Source: an uncultured Bartonella sp. (GTDB taxonomy: Bacteria > Pseudomonadota > Alphaproteobacteria > Rhizobiales > Rhizobiaceae). Taken from it: a stretch of 64,000 nt of DNA. The translations under genes were made by a program, and so were the position numbers. Each line of letters opens with the position of its first letter. The stretch's first letter is position 1. The stretch is taken from the NCBI GenBank assembly GCA_945285915.1, contig CALYQL010000002.1, forward strand, positions 86,596-150,595, given 5' to 3'. The notes below the pieces were generated by a model. The model was not told the DNA's origin and made no database searches. It saw nothing but the letters and a program-made list of their open reading frames with translations. Shown piece after piece: positions 43,913 through 52,860 of this stretch.

Positions 43913-44668
43913 ATGCGTCTTGAGTGGCTGAAGGCAAGACCAATTGCCAACCGGGGGCTTCATAACCTGAAAAAGCACATTTGGGAAAATACCCTGCCGG
44001 CTTTTGAACTTGCTGCGCTTTCCAACTTTACGATTTGTTGCGATGTGCAATTGTCTCACAATGGTGTGCCAATGATATTTCATGGCACTTCATTGGAGCA
44101 CATTACACACAAAAAAAACCGTATCATTGATCTATCTTCTTCTGCCATTGAAGCTTTACGTTTCGGCGACGGTCAGCAACAAATCATCTCGCTACAAACA
44201 ATGCTGGAAACAATTGATGGTAAAGTACCAGTACTGGTCAATTTAGAAGGAAATGAAGGATTGGATGCTGGCTTGATTGCCAAAGCAACCGAGTTATTGG
44301 CGCATTATAATAATAAATCAGCCGTTATGTCGGAAGATATTCATTTGTTGCGTCGGTTACAGTTTTGTCACCCCTCTGTCCCTCATGGCATCAAGGCAAG
44401 AGGCAACCAACGCATCCATATAGAACAGCATTTTTCAATGCTTGCCCATAATCTCGAATTTGTTTGCTATAGGCATAATGAAATTTCCAATCCCTTTACC
44501 CGGTTTGCAAAGCAAAAACTGTCATTACCTGTTCTGGCATGGCATATAGATAGCAAACACGATTGGGAAAAAGCAAAACGCTATGCTGATCAGATGGTGT
44601 TTGATAATTTCATTCCATGCGACCAAGACCAGTCCAAATTAGCCAAGACTATCAATGCATTTACTTAA
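43913..44668 (+). CDS. GDPD-family protein, probably catalytically inactive
   Basis: The 251-residue protein aligns by motif with glycerophosphodiester phosphodiesterases: RPIANRGLHNLKKHIWENTLPAF, then ICCDVQLSHNGVPMIFHG, then VPVLVNLEG. In active enzymes these positions read HRG, E-x-D, HD and E-x-K. Here they are NRG, C-x-D, HG and N-x-E, so the catalytic first His and most metal ligands are missing. The rest of the fold and the open frame are intact, which suggests retention as a non-catalytic protein rather than simple decay. No signal peptide is present. It is squeezed between RidA (3 bp) and HIT genes. Confidence 0.82.
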   Translation: MRLEWLKARPIANRGLHNLKKHIWENTLPAFELAALSNFTICCDVQLSHNGVPMIFHGTSLEHITHKKNRIIDLSSSAIEALRFGDGQQQIISLQTMLETIDGKVPVLVNLEGNEGLDAGLIAKATELLAHYNNKSAVMSEDIHLLRRLQFCHPSVPHGIKARGNQRIHIEQHFSMLAHNLEFVCYRHNEISNPFTRFAKQKLSLPVLAWHIDSKHDWEKAKRYADQMVFDNFIPCDQDQSKLAKTINAFT

Positions 44669-44688
44669 ATGCTGAAAGAGGTAATAAA

Positions 44689-45111
44689 ATGAATAAGACT
44701 TATGATCCTGATAACATTTTTGCCAAATTACTGCGTGATGAAATTCCATCTGTTCGCGTTTATGAAGATGATAACGCTGTTGCTTTCATGGATGTCATGC
44801 CACAAGGTCTTGGACATACGTTGATTGTCCCGCGTGATGGTTCACGCAATTTATTGGATGCAAAACCGGAAACTCTGGCATCTGTTATTCAGGTTGTTCA
44901 GAAAATAGCAAAAGCGGTAAAAAAAGCATTCAATGCAGATGGTGTTACTGTCATGCAATTTAACGAACCTGCAAGTGGACAGACTGTTTTTCATCTTCAC
45001 TTCCATGTTATTCCACGTTTTGAGGGTATTCCATTAAAAGAACATAGCGGCACGATGGTCGACCCAAAAATATTGGAAGAATCGGCAGCTAAAATACGCG
45101 CTGCGTTATAA
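44689..45111 (+). CDS. HIT-family nucleotide hydrolase (HINT-like)
   Basis: From the ATG at 44689, behind GAAAGAGG, the product is 140 residues. The HIT motif HLHFHVIPR near residue 100 contains the nucleophilic His, and the N-terminal NIFAKLLRDEIPSVRVYEDD and GHTLIVPRDG blocks are typical of HINT-type proteins. These hydrolyse AMP-linked phosphoramidates or dinucleotides. The listed start at 44617 lies inside the GDPD gene and is rejected. Confidence 0.93.
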   Translation: MNKTYDPDNIFAKLLRDEIPSVRVYEDDNAVAFMDVMPQGLGHTLIVPRDGSRNLLDAKPETLASVIQVVQKIAKAVKKAFNADGVTVMQFNEPASGQTVFHLHFHVIPRFEGIPLKEHSGTMVDPKILEESAAKIRAAL

Positions 45112-45160
45112 TCTGATCTTTCTAGTCTTATTGTGTTTTAACACGAAATCGCATTGTAAG

Positions 45161-45200
45161 AAAAAAGCCTGCACATCTTTGGTAAACGTGCAGGCATTTA
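45161..45200. terminator. Bidirectional terminator between HIT gene and clpA
   Basis: An 8-bp stem GCCTGCAC/GTGCAGGC (45167-45174, 45188-45195) has AAAAAA on its left side and TTTATTTT on its right, giving U-runs in both directions between convergent genes. Confidence 0.85.
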
Positions 45201-45202
45201 TT

Positions 45203-47548
45203 TTAGTTCGTTGGACTTTTTTTCCGTGTTTTTTTCGGAATGTCTCCATCCTTTATCACATCGGATTTATGCTTCACCGGCTCATCCGCTGCGATGATTT
45301 CAAGACTTAATTTTTTGGTATCTTGTGTATCAACTTCTACCCGTACTGTTCCACCGTGACGTAACTTGCCGAAAAGTATCTCTTCAGCCAATGGCTTTTT
45401 GATATATTCCTGAATAATCCGCGAAAGTGGGCGAGCGCCCATATGGACATCATATCCTTTGTTAGCAAGCCATTTGATTGCCGGTTCCGTTAATTCGAAA
45501 GTTATATCGCGATCGGTTAACTGCGCTTCCAATTGCAATATGAATTTCTGAACAACACGATTAACCACCGCGCTGGATAATGGTTGAAAGGTTACAATTG
45601 CATCCAGACGATTACGAAATTCTGGTGGGAATAACCGGTTAATCGCTTCTACGTCATCACCTTCACGTTCAAGCTTACCAAAGCCGATAGCAGATTTTGC
45701 CATTTCTGCCGCACCAGCATTTGTGGTCATAATCAAGATGATGTTTCTAAAGTCTATCTGTTTGCCATTATGGTCCGTCAAACGGCCATGATCCATAACC
45801 TGTAACAGGATGTTGTATAGATCTGGATGAGCCTTTTCAATTTCATCAAGAAGCACAACAGCATGCGGATTTTGATCGACAGCATCTGTCAACAAACCAC
45901 CCTGGTCAAACCCCACATAACCAGGAGGTGCACCTATCAGCCGTGACACTGTATGCCGCTCCATATATTCTGACATATCAAAACGCAGCAATTCAACACC
46001 AAGAGACGATGCCAATTGTTTGGCAACCTCGGTTTTGCCGACACCCGTAGGGCCAGAAAAGAGATAGCTCCCAATTGGCTTATCTGGCTCACGCAAGCCT
46101 GCGCGCGCAAGCTTGATAGATGTCGTTAGCGCTTCAATAGCTTTATCCTGCCCATAAACAACGCGCTTTAATTCTTTTTCCAAATTGGCAAGTGTTTTTC
46201 TGTCATCGCGTGAAACCGACTTCGGCGGTATTCTTGCCATAGTCGCAATTGTTTCTTCTATCTCTTTAACGCCAATTGTTTTCTTCCGTTTGTTTTGAGG
46301 GAGCAGCATTTGCGCTGCACCCGTTTCATCAACAACATCAATGGCTTTGTCCGGTAATTTTCTATCGGACATATAGCGCGCTGAAAGCTCAACAGATGCC
46401 TTCATCGCTTCATCAGTATATTTAATGTTATGGAAGTCTTCGAAATATGGCTTCAAACCCTTCAAAATTTCTATGGCATCAGGGATAGAAGGCTCATTAA
46501 CATCAATCTTTTGGAAACGCCGTGCCAAGGCACGATCTTTTTCAAAAATTTGACGATATTCTTTATAGGTTGTTGAACCAATACAGCGGATTTCACCTGA
46601 CGAGAGCGCAGGTTTCAAAAGGTTGGCAGCATCCATGCTTCCCCCTGATGTCGCCCCCGCCCCAATAAGTGTATGGATCTCGTCTATAAACAAAATTGCA
46701 CCGGGATAGGCTTTCAATTCCTTGACAACTTGTTTTAGGCGTTCCTCAAAATCACCCCGATAGCGCGTTCCAGCCACCAAAACGCCCATATCCAATGAAA
46801 ATATTGTTGCTTCAAGCAACACTTCCGGCACATCGCCATCAACAATGCGTTTTGCTAGTCCTTCGGCGATAGCGGTTTTTCCAACGCCCGGATCACCAAC
46901 CAGAAGCGGATTGTTTTTGGCGCGACGACAAAGAATTTGTATTGTCCGTGATACTTCCTTATCCCGTCCAATCAATGTGTCTATTTTACCGCTGCGGGCG
47001 CGATCATTAAGATTGATGCAATAGGAAGCAAGCGTACTTGTATCCTTTTTTGCACTTTCTGGATCATCATCAAAAGAATCATGATCATCCAAAGGCAAAA
47101 CGTGTTCTACCGAATCTGGCGTTATTCCATGCGAAATAAAATTTACCGCGTCATAGCGGGTCATTCCCAATTCCTGCAGGAAGAACGCAGCAAAGCTTTC
47201 GCGCTCCGCAAATATTGCCACAAGCACATTGGCGCCAGAAACTTCGTCACGTCCGGCTGACTGAACATGAATAACCGCGCGCTGGATGACGCGCTGGAAA
47301 GACGTTGTTGGTTTTGTGTCTTCCTCATCACCGATTTGTTCATCAAGTTCTGACTGAACATATTGCACCAAACGAGAGCGCAATTGTTCAATATCGACAT
47401 TGCATGCGTTAATAACTGCTTTTGCATCAACATCATCAAGAAGTGCCAGCAGCAAATGTTCCAATGTCGCATATTCTTGCCGTGCATCACTGGCAATCAT
47501 AAGCGCTTTATGAAGAGATTTTTCAAGACTAGGCGTAAAAGATGGCAT
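45203..47548 (-). CDS. clpA: ATP-dependent Clp protease ATP-binding subunit ClpA
   Basis: ClpA is the AAA+ unfoldase that feeds ClpP. The ATG at 47548 gives 781 residues (MPSFTPSLEKSLHKAL). Order of domains: Clp N repeat (1-145), first AAA+ with GDPGVGKTAIAEGLA near 225, second AAA+ with FSGPTGVGKTEVAKQLA near 500, then the C-terminal D2-small domain with the IGF loop (SAIGFGKLERE) that docks on ClpP. Immediately upstream is clpS, its adaptor, with five bases between stop and ATG. The listed start 27 bases earlier lies inside clpS. Confidence 0.95.
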   Translation of the reverse strand: MPSFTPSLEKSLHKALMIASDARQEYATLEHLLLALLDDVDAKAVINACNVDIEQLRSRLVQYVQSELDEQIGDEEDTKPTTSFQRVIQRAVIHVQSAGRDEVSGANVLVAIFAERESFAAFFLQELGMTRYDAVNFISHGITPDSVEHVLPLDDHDSFDDDPESAKKDTSTLASYCINLNDRARSGKIDTLIGRDKEVSRTIQILCRRAKNNPLLVGDPGVGKTAIAEGLAKRIVDGDVPEVLLEATIFSLDMGVLVAGTRYRGDFEERLKQVVKELKAYPGAILFIDEIHTLIGAGATSGGSMDAANLLKPALSSGEIRCIGSTTYKEYRQIFEKDRALARRFQKIDVNEPSIPDAIEILKGLKPYFEDFHNIKYTDEAMKASVELSARYMSDRKLPDKAIDVVDETGAAQMLLPQNKRKKTIGVKEIEETIATMARIPPKSVSRDDRKTLANLEKELKRVVYGQDKAIEALTTSIKLARAGLREPDKPIGSYLFSGPTGVGKTEVAKQLASSLGVELLRFDMSEYMERHTVSRLIGAPPGYVGFDQGGLLTDAVDQNPHAVVLLDEIEKAHPDLYNILLQVMDHGRLTDHNGKQIDFRNIILIMTTNAGAAEMAKSAIGFGKLEREGDDVEAINRLFPPEFRNRLDAIVTFQPLSSAVVNRVVQKFILQLEAQLTDRDITFELTEPAIKWLANKGYDVHMGARPLSRIIQEYIKKPLAEEILFGKLRHGGTVRVEVDTQDTKKLSLEIIAADEPVKHKSDVIKDGDIPKKTRKKSPTN

Positions 47549-47553
47549 TCCTA

Positions 47554-47886
47554 TTACTTCCTCTCCATAACGCATTGAAGTGGGTGTTGATTCTCACGCG
47601 CACAATCCATGACCTGTGTAACTTTCGTTTCTGCTACTTCATAGGTATAGACGCCACATTCGCCAATTCCTGAACGGTGAACATTCAGCATAATACGCGT
47701 TGCTTCCTCTCTGTTTTTACGAAAGAATTTTTCCAAGACATATATAACGAAATCCATAGGGGTATAATCGTCGTTCAACAGCAGAACCCGATAAAAATCC
47801 GGTCTTTTTAGTTTTGGGCGAGCGCGCGTGGCAATACCAAACTCATGTTCTTCATCAAAATTGCCATGATCTTCATCGTGGTGCAT
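47554..47886 (-). CDS. clpS: ClpA adaptor protein ClpS
   Basis: ClpS delivers N-degron proteins to ClpAP. The core is clear: [28 protein letters not shown] with the binding-pocket residues, [20 protein letters not shown] and [17 protein letters not shown] at the end. The start is uncertain: ATG at 47886 (110 residues) was chosen, ATG at 47907 is also possible, and the listed start at 48003 adds a basic stretch without family support. No clear ribosome binding site discriminates among them. Confidence 0.92.
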   Translation of the reverse strand: MHHDEDHGNFDEEHEFGIATRARPKLKRPDFYRVLLLNDDYTPMDFVIYVLEKFFRKNREEATRIMLNVHRSGIGECGVYTYEVAETKVTQVMDCARENQHPLQCVMERK

Positions 47887-48169
47887 TGTAGATTTTATCC
47901 AACCCATTCGCTTGGCTACCAACTTATTCTTAGATTTGTTGTCATGTAATATATTTAAATAGAATTTTAAGCCCTTAAGATGGCATTGCAACAAGTGTTT
48001 CATCCTTTTTCATTGAAAAATCAGCAGTCAAAAACATTTGATCCAAAATTTTTTAAAAAAAATGCTGCCATAAACGGATTGGTAACGCTGTGTGACTAGT
48101 TTGCCGCCATACCTTACGTCGGGTTAACATCTGGCGCAATTTTTGTCGGGCAGAAAAAGGGTCAAAAAA

Positions 48170-49576
48170 GTGTATGAAGCCTACAAAGCTCTCATGAGTT
48201 TTCTTAGCAAGATAACAATTGGCGCAATTGCCCTGTCATTGTCGGTTGCGTATGCTTACAGCACTCCACAAGGTGCCTATGCAGATAAATATGCTGCAAT
48301 TGTTATTGATGCCAATACAGGACAGACACTATTTGACGTTAATTCCAATGCCCGTCGATACCCTGCATCTTTGACAAAAATGATGACTCTTTATCTGCTA
48401 TTTGAAGCAATGCAGGCTGGCCGTGTAACGCCCAATACACCGATACCCGTTTCGGCCTATGCTGCGTCCCAGCCGCCTACAAAAATTGGTTTTAGAGCAG
48501 GCCAAACGATTCCTGCAGAATTAGCAGCAAAAGCACTTATAACAAAATCTGCCAATGACGTTGCGACCGCTATCGGGGAGTATCTTGGTGGTTCAGAAGA
48601 GCGTTTTGCACAAATTATGACAGCCAAGGCTAGACGGCTTGGCATGATGAACACGAATTTTGCAAATGCTTCCGGCTTGCCTGATGTCAACAATTATTCA
48701 ACTGCACGAGACCTTGCTATTCTATCGCTTGCGTTAAGAGAACATTTTCCGCGGCAATATGAATGGTTTAAGACAACAAGCTTTCAATTTCGCGGACAAA
48801 CAATCAACGGACATAACCATCTTGTTAAAAACATGGATGGGGTTGATGGCATAAAAACTGGCTACACCAGAATGTCGGGGAGCAATCTAGCAACATCAAT
48901 GCGCATGAACGGTCGCTCAATCGTTGCAGTGGTGATGGGCGGACGCTCTTCAGCTTTGCGTGATGCACATATGGCCGAACTATTGCGCCGATATTTGCCG
49001 CAAGCAAGCCGCAGCAAAGCACGTGCACCACTCATTGCAGCCACGCAATACGATTTACCGCATGACAATGCGCCAATTCCAGTCTTAAAAAATGCACCAT
49101 CTGAACAACAGAATGATGTAACACAAGACAAAAACACAGTTATGGTAGCGGCACTTGCCAATGAAACAACACCCACCAAACCGGCTGTTAGCGAAATCAA
49201 CAAGGCTATTGTTTCTGACTCTACCGCAAAAACCGTGGCTTCTGTAGAAGCTCCGAAAGAATCAGGGCAAGAGCAGATAGATCCTGTTGTTACATCTTCA
49301 GCGCCAGCCAATACCCGCACGACACAATCAGGTTGGACAATACAGATAGGCTCACTTCCCAATCAGGAACAAGCCAATACAATGCTTGCAAATGCCGCAC
49401 GCGCAGCAGGCAACCGTGTACTTGCCAGTGCCACACCGTCAACGCAAGTAATGACCAAACATGGACAGCAATATTATCGCGCACGCTTTGTTGGATTTCC
49501 GACAAAAAAAGCGGCTTTGGACGCATGTACCGTTTTAAAGAAAGCAAATTTTAACTGCTATGCTTTATCACAATAA
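48170..49576 (+). CDS. D-alanyl-D-alanine carboxypeptidase with SPOR domain
   Basis: A low-molecular-weight PBP of the S11 family. After a signal peptide ending near QGAYA, the catalytic domain shows ASLTKMMTLY (SxxK with nucleophile Ser), SANDVATAIGEYLGGS (SxN) and VDGIKTGYTRMSG (KTG). A long Ala/Thr/Pro-rich linker leads to a C-terminal SPOR domain (WTIQIGSLPNQEQANTMLANAARAAG) that binds denuded glycan at the septum. It trims pentapeptide stems of peptidoglycan. Start choice is uncertain: GTG 48170 with GGG before it, or ATG 48194. The listed TTG 48143 is less likely. A 9-bp near-repeat ATCACAATA/ATCACAACA spans the stop codon. Confidence 0.92.
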   Translation: MYEAYKALMSFLSKITIGAIALSLSVAYAYSTPQGAYADKYAAIVIDANTGQTLFDVNSNARRYPASLTKMMTLYLLFEAMQAGRVTPNTPIPVSAYAASQPPTKIGFRAGQTIPAELAAKALITKSANDVATAIGEYLGGSEERFAQIMTAKARRLGMMNTNFANASGLPDVNNYSTARDLAILSLALREHFPRQYEWFKTTSFQFRGQTINGHNHLVKNMDGVDGIKTGYTRMSGSNLATSMRMNGRSIVAVVMGGRSSALRDAHMAELLRRYLPQASRSKARAPLIAATQYDLPHDNAPIPVLKNAPSEQQNDVTQDKNTVMVAALANETTPTKPAVSEINKAIVSDSTAKTVASVEAPKESGQEQIDPVVTSSAPANTRTTQSGWTIQIGSLPNQEQANTMLANAARAAGNRVLASATPSTQVMTKHGQQYYRARFVGFPTKKAALDACTVLKKANFNCYALSQ

Positions 49577-49615
49577 TCACAACAGTAATTGAGTTCTGCG
49601 TATAAGGTAATCATA

Positions 49616-49891
49616 ATGGCTAATGCTCTCAGTTTAGATCCAAGACGTGGTTTGAACGTTTCTGAAAGATCTTTGTTGACATTGCGTTCACTGCAAGATG
49701 CAGCTGCCAAGCTAGCAGATTTGAAAAATACGCCTTATGGTTTAAGCACACTTTCGCTCATTAACATGCTGATATGCCAAGCACAGAGAAATCGCCGTTT
49801 GGCAATGGATCCTGTTCGTATCCACTTAAGAGTGTCAAGTAGCCACGGCTCATTTGGCGTAAAACTGCGCCTTGGCGCAACAAACCGCTAA
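49616..49891 (+). CDS. Small hypothetical protein, unknown
   Basis: From the ATG at 49616, with TAAGG nine bases before, a 91-residue protein begins MANALSLDPRRGLNVSERSLLTLRSLQDAAAKLADL. It is basic, largely helical by composition, lacks a signal peptide or membrane helix, and contains two Met/Gln-rich middle turns (INMLICQAQRNRRLAMDP). I do not recognise a family. It is 39 bp after the carboxypeptidase gene on the same strand and may be co-transcribed. Intact reading frame and a plausible RBS support a real gene. Confidence 0.6.
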   Translation: MANALSLDPRRGLNVSERSLLTLRSLQDAAAKLADLKNTPYGLSTLSLINMLICQAQRNRRLAMDPVRIHLRVSSSHGSFGVKLRLGATNR

Positions 49892-49912
49892 GCGACGAAA
49901 AACAAAAGATTT

Positions 49913-50344
49913 TTAAAGCAAACCAAGATCCGCCAATTCTTGCCGTAACTCTGCAGGCAACTGATTTTTCCCGTTTGAATTTTCATCTATAGGCGCATCA
50001 TCAGGCTTTAGGTAACGCCACCCTTGAAAAGCACGCCTTGGTTGCCAAGCTGTCAAAATAATTTTAGGTTCCAGTACCAGATGGCAGCGTTGAATACCCT
50101 CTGTATCGGTAAAAGGTCTTATATCCAATAATTTTTGTCGGCATTGAACATTGCCCTTCATAACCCAATAAAGCGAGCCGCCATCGAGCAGTTCATCCGC
50201 CTGCTTTGGAACCATTCGGGTTGTGTGCATTTGTTCGGGCTTTTGACCGTCCGCGCGCATTTCTGCCAGACGATAATCAATCCACGCCGCCAGTTCCTCT
50301 GGTGAGGAACACCCTACACATAACTTTATCAAATGAAGTGTCAT
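49913..50344 (-). CDS. DUF1489 family protein
   Basis: From the ATG at 50344 the product is 143 residues: MTLHLIKLCVGCSSPEELAAWIDYRL, then GGSLYWVMKGNVQCRQKLLDIRPF, and LEPKIILTAWQPRRAFQGWRYLKPDDAP near the end. This pattern is the alphaproteobacterial DUF1489 family. Its function is unknown; the LVDIRP/PRRAFQGWRYL region recalls RNA or nucleotide-binding ASCH-like folds, but that is speculation. Stop of the preceding sdaA gene lies nine bases upstream of this start. Confidence 0.85.
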   Translation of the reverse strand: MTLHLIKLCVGCSSPEELAAWIDYRLAEMRADGQKPEQMHTTRMVPKQADELLDGGSLYWVMKGNVQCRQKLLDIRPFTDTEGIQRCHLVLEPKIILTAWQPRRAFQGWRYLKPDDAPIDENSNGKNQLPAELRQELADLGLL

Positions 50345-50352
50345 TGTCTCTT

Positions 50353-51750
50353 CTAGCAATCGGTAACGTTGACAGCCAATCCGCCTTTACTGGTTTCTTT
50401 ATAACGTTCGCTCATATCATGCCCCGTTTGACGCATTGTTTCAATACAGGCATCAAGCGAAACAAAATGAGTTCCATCTCCATGTAATGCCAATGATGCC
50501 GCAGTTACAGCCTTAACTGCACCCAAGGCATTGCGTTCTATGCATGGCACCTGCACCAAACCCGCCACCGGATCACATGTCATGCCCAAATGATGTTCAA
50601 GGGCGATTTCCGCGGCATTTTCAATCTGACGAGCGTTTCCTCCCAAAGCGGCAGTCAGTCCTGCTGCTGCCATTGACGATGCCGAGCCGACTTCTCCCTG
50701 ACAGCCAACTTCTGCACCAGATATTGATGCATTGTGTTTGATAACGCCACCAATTGCCGCAGCAGTAAGCAGAAAATTATGGACACCTTCACGATCGGCA
50801 TTGTTGCAGAACTTTAAATAATACCGGATGACCGCTGGTATAACGCCGGCTGCACCATTTGTAGGCGCTGTTACCACACGCCCACCAACGGCATTTTCCT
50901 CATTAACAGCGATTGCATAGACAGAAAGATAATCATTGGCAATCAATGGATTGTTGCGGTTATTTTTCCAATCTTCTTCAAGCTTCTGATAAAGCCTTTT
51001 TGCACGCCGTTTTACATGTAAGCCACCTGGTAACTCTCCATCATGCGATAATCCACGATCAACGCATTCAGCCATTGCATCGAATATTGCGTCTAATCCT
51101 TTATCAAGTTCTATGGAAGTGCACGATTTTTCCTCGTTTGCCCGCTTCATTTGGGCAATCGTCAAACCGGATTGCTCAGCCATATTAAGCATGGCGCGCG
51201 CAGTATCAAATGGAAAAGGGACATCAAGTTTTACAGCATTGGCATCATGGCGCACACGATTTAATTCATCTTCTGTGACAACAAATCCGCCACCGATGGA
51301 ATAATAAACGCGGCGGATAAGGACAATGCCGTTAGGATCCAGCCCCTCATATACCAAACCATTTGTATGGCCAGGAAGAATATTTTCATAATCAAATATA
51401 AGATCGGTTTGCGGATCAAATTTATAAGTTGGATGACCAGCGGCATTGATAACTTTTTGCTTATTAACCTGCTCGATCAATGTATCCATGTCATCCGGAT
51501 TAATGGTTGCAGGAGAAAAGCCTAACAGCCCCAATATGACTGCCCTATCCGTTGCATGCCCTTTACCGGTATATGCAAGCGAACCGTGGAGGGATACACG
51601 CAATTGGGTGACAGCTGTGTGCGCTGGTTTTGGCCAGTTATCTGATGCGATTTCGTCCAAAAACATATTGGACGCCACCATTGGTCCCATTGTATGGGAA
51701 CTTGATGGACCAACACCAATTTTAAAAAGATCAAAAACAGAGAGAAACAT
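50353..51750 (-). CDS. sdaA: L-serine ammonia-lyase (serine dehydratase)
   Basis: The 465-residue single-chain, iron-sulfur type serine dehydratase turns L-serine into pyruvate and ammonia. The N-terminal beta domain begins [23 protein letters not shown] and the alpha domain has [21 protein letters not shown] and the [21 protein letters not shown] motif. The cluster Cys residues are in [17 protein letters not shown] and [10 protein letters not shown]. Start at ATG 51750 was taken over the GTG two codons before. It may be preceded in the transcript by the 33-residue membrane protein gene at 51813-51914. Confidence 0.95.
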   Translation of the reverse strand: MFLSVFDLFKIGVGPSSSHTMGPMVASNMFLDEIASDNWPKPAHTAVTQLRVSLHGSLAYTGKGHATDRAVILGLLGFSPATINPDDMDTLIEQVNKQKVINAAGHPTYKFDPQTDLIFDYENILPGHTNGLVYEGLDPNGIVLIRRVYYSIGGGFVVTEDELNRVRHDANAVKLDVPFPFDTARAMLNMAEQSGLTIAQMKRANEEKSCTSIELDKGLDAIFDAMAECVDRGLSHDGELPGGLHVKRRAKRLYQKLEEDWKNNRNNPLIANDYLSVYAIAVNEENAVGGRVVTAPTNGAAGVIPAVIRYYLKFCNNADREGVHNFLLTAAAIGGVIKHNASISGAEVGCQGEVGSASSMAAAGLTAALGGNARQIENAAEIALEHHLGMTCDPVAGLVQVPCIERNALGAVKAVTAASLALHGDGTHFVSLDACIETMRQTGHDMSERYKETSKGGLAVNVTDC

Positions 51751-51812
51751 AGGCACGATCAGCTAAATTGTTCAAAGCCTATATATAATCTATCTTATGC
51801 CTGTTGTCGCCG

Positions 51813-51914
51813 TCAAAATCCGATTGTCAAATAACCAAGAACGATAATTGCGACGAGTGCGATAGTCGCACGTACAGCCACTGCCCAGCATGATTTCTCA
51901 ACCGTATTTTCCAT
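51813..51914 (-). CDS. 33-residue single-helix membrane protein (not in ORF track)
   Basis: Minus-strand ATG at 51914, with AAGG six bases before, opens MENTVEKSCWAVAVRATIAL and ends IIVLGYLTIGF with TGA at 51813-51815. A charged N-terminus of about seven residues precedes one hydrophobic span (roughly WAVAVRATIALVAIIVLGYLTIGF). The frame, ribosome binding site and composition are typical of bacterial small membrane proteins. It lies 62 bp upstream of sdaA on the same strand, so they may share a transcript. The family is not recognised. Confidence 0.6.
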   Translation of the reverse strand: MENTVEKSCWAVAVRATIALVAIIVLGYLTIGF

Positions 51915-52082
51915 AAATACCTTCGTAATATCTTATGACATTATGCATATCGCACTGTATTCGTGGCGCAGCTATATATATGTTTAACACATAACACAAT
52001 GTTAAAAAATGATTAACATTGTGAATTTTCCACCTGTTTTTATCTATTAAAACAAGTTTTCATTTCCGTGTTTATGAGTATC

Positions 52083-52763
52083 TTATTCACTCACAAAACG
52101 TACAAACTCATCCAGTGGTACACGCTCTGTTGGAAAACAGTTTTCCGGCGCGTTTTCATCACGATATCCCAGTGCCATACCACAAATAATTTGCCGATTA
52201 TCTGGTATATCCAACTCTTGTGATATTCTTTCATGATATTCAGAAAACGCGGCTTGAATACATGTATCAAGACCGAAGCTTCTTGCCACAAGGGCTACAG
52301 TTTGTAGAAAACCGCCCAGATCAAGCCAGCTTCCCATTTCCATATCGCGGTCCATCGTAAAAATAAGACCGACAGGCGCACCGAAAAACATAAAGTTTTT
52401 TGCTTGTTGATGCGTAATCTTACTGCGTTCCGCCCGTGCAATGCCAAGTGACCGGTATAAATCCCAGCCCAATTTACGTCGCCTTGACAAATAAGGTTCT
52501 CGCCAATCCTTGGGGTAAAATTGGTATTCACATTCTTCCTTGATGCCAGAAAGCGCCAACTCGAAAAGCGTCTTTCCCAATTTTTCCAAAGCGCCACCAC
52601 TAAGCACGATGACCTGCCAAGGTTGCAGATTTGCGCCTGATGGTGCACGAGAAGAAAGTGTTAGAATATTTTTGACTATTTCAGGATCAACATCTTTCTC
52701 AGCGTAAGCGCGTATCGATCTACGGCTATTGATTACGTCACAAAATTTCTCGATGTTGGTCAT
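52083..52763 (-). CDS. Nitroreductase-family protein
   Basis: The 226-residue FMN-dependent protein begins EKFCDVINSRRSIRAYAEKDVDPEIVKNIL, followed by SSRAPSGANLQPWQVIVLSG, the FMN phosphate/isoalloxazine contact. GSWLDLGGFLQTVALVARSFGLDTC and the ICGMALGYRDENAPEN end are also typical. NfsA/NfnB-type and oxygen-insensitive nitroreductases reduce quinones or nitro compounds using NAD(P)H; the physiological substrate is not evident. It is divergent from the DUF1624 gene with a 97-bp gap. Confidence 0.9.
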   Translation of the reverse strand: MTNIEKFCDVINSRRSIRAYAEKDVDPEIVKNILTLSSRAPSGANLQPWQVIVLSGGALEKLGKTLFELALSGIKEECEYQFYPKDWREPYLSRRRKLGWDLYRSLGIARAERSKITHQQAKNFMFFGAPVGLIFTMDRDMEMGSWLDLGGFLQTVALVARSFGLDTCIQAAFSEYHERISQELDIPDNRQIICGMALGYRDENAPENCFPTERVPLDEFVRFVSE

Positions 52764-52860
52764 TTAAACGGCCTTTCGCCCACAAGAAAATCGATATGTT
52801 CCACCCCGTCTTATAGCAAAGTTATCAACTTATGCTAAATAGATAGCAAAGGACATCAAG

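Noticed and set aside
43432-44691. Shared TGAAAGAGGTA words before ridA and the HIT gene as a regulatory repeat
   Set aside because: They coincide with ribosome binding sites, so the resemblance is explained by that function.
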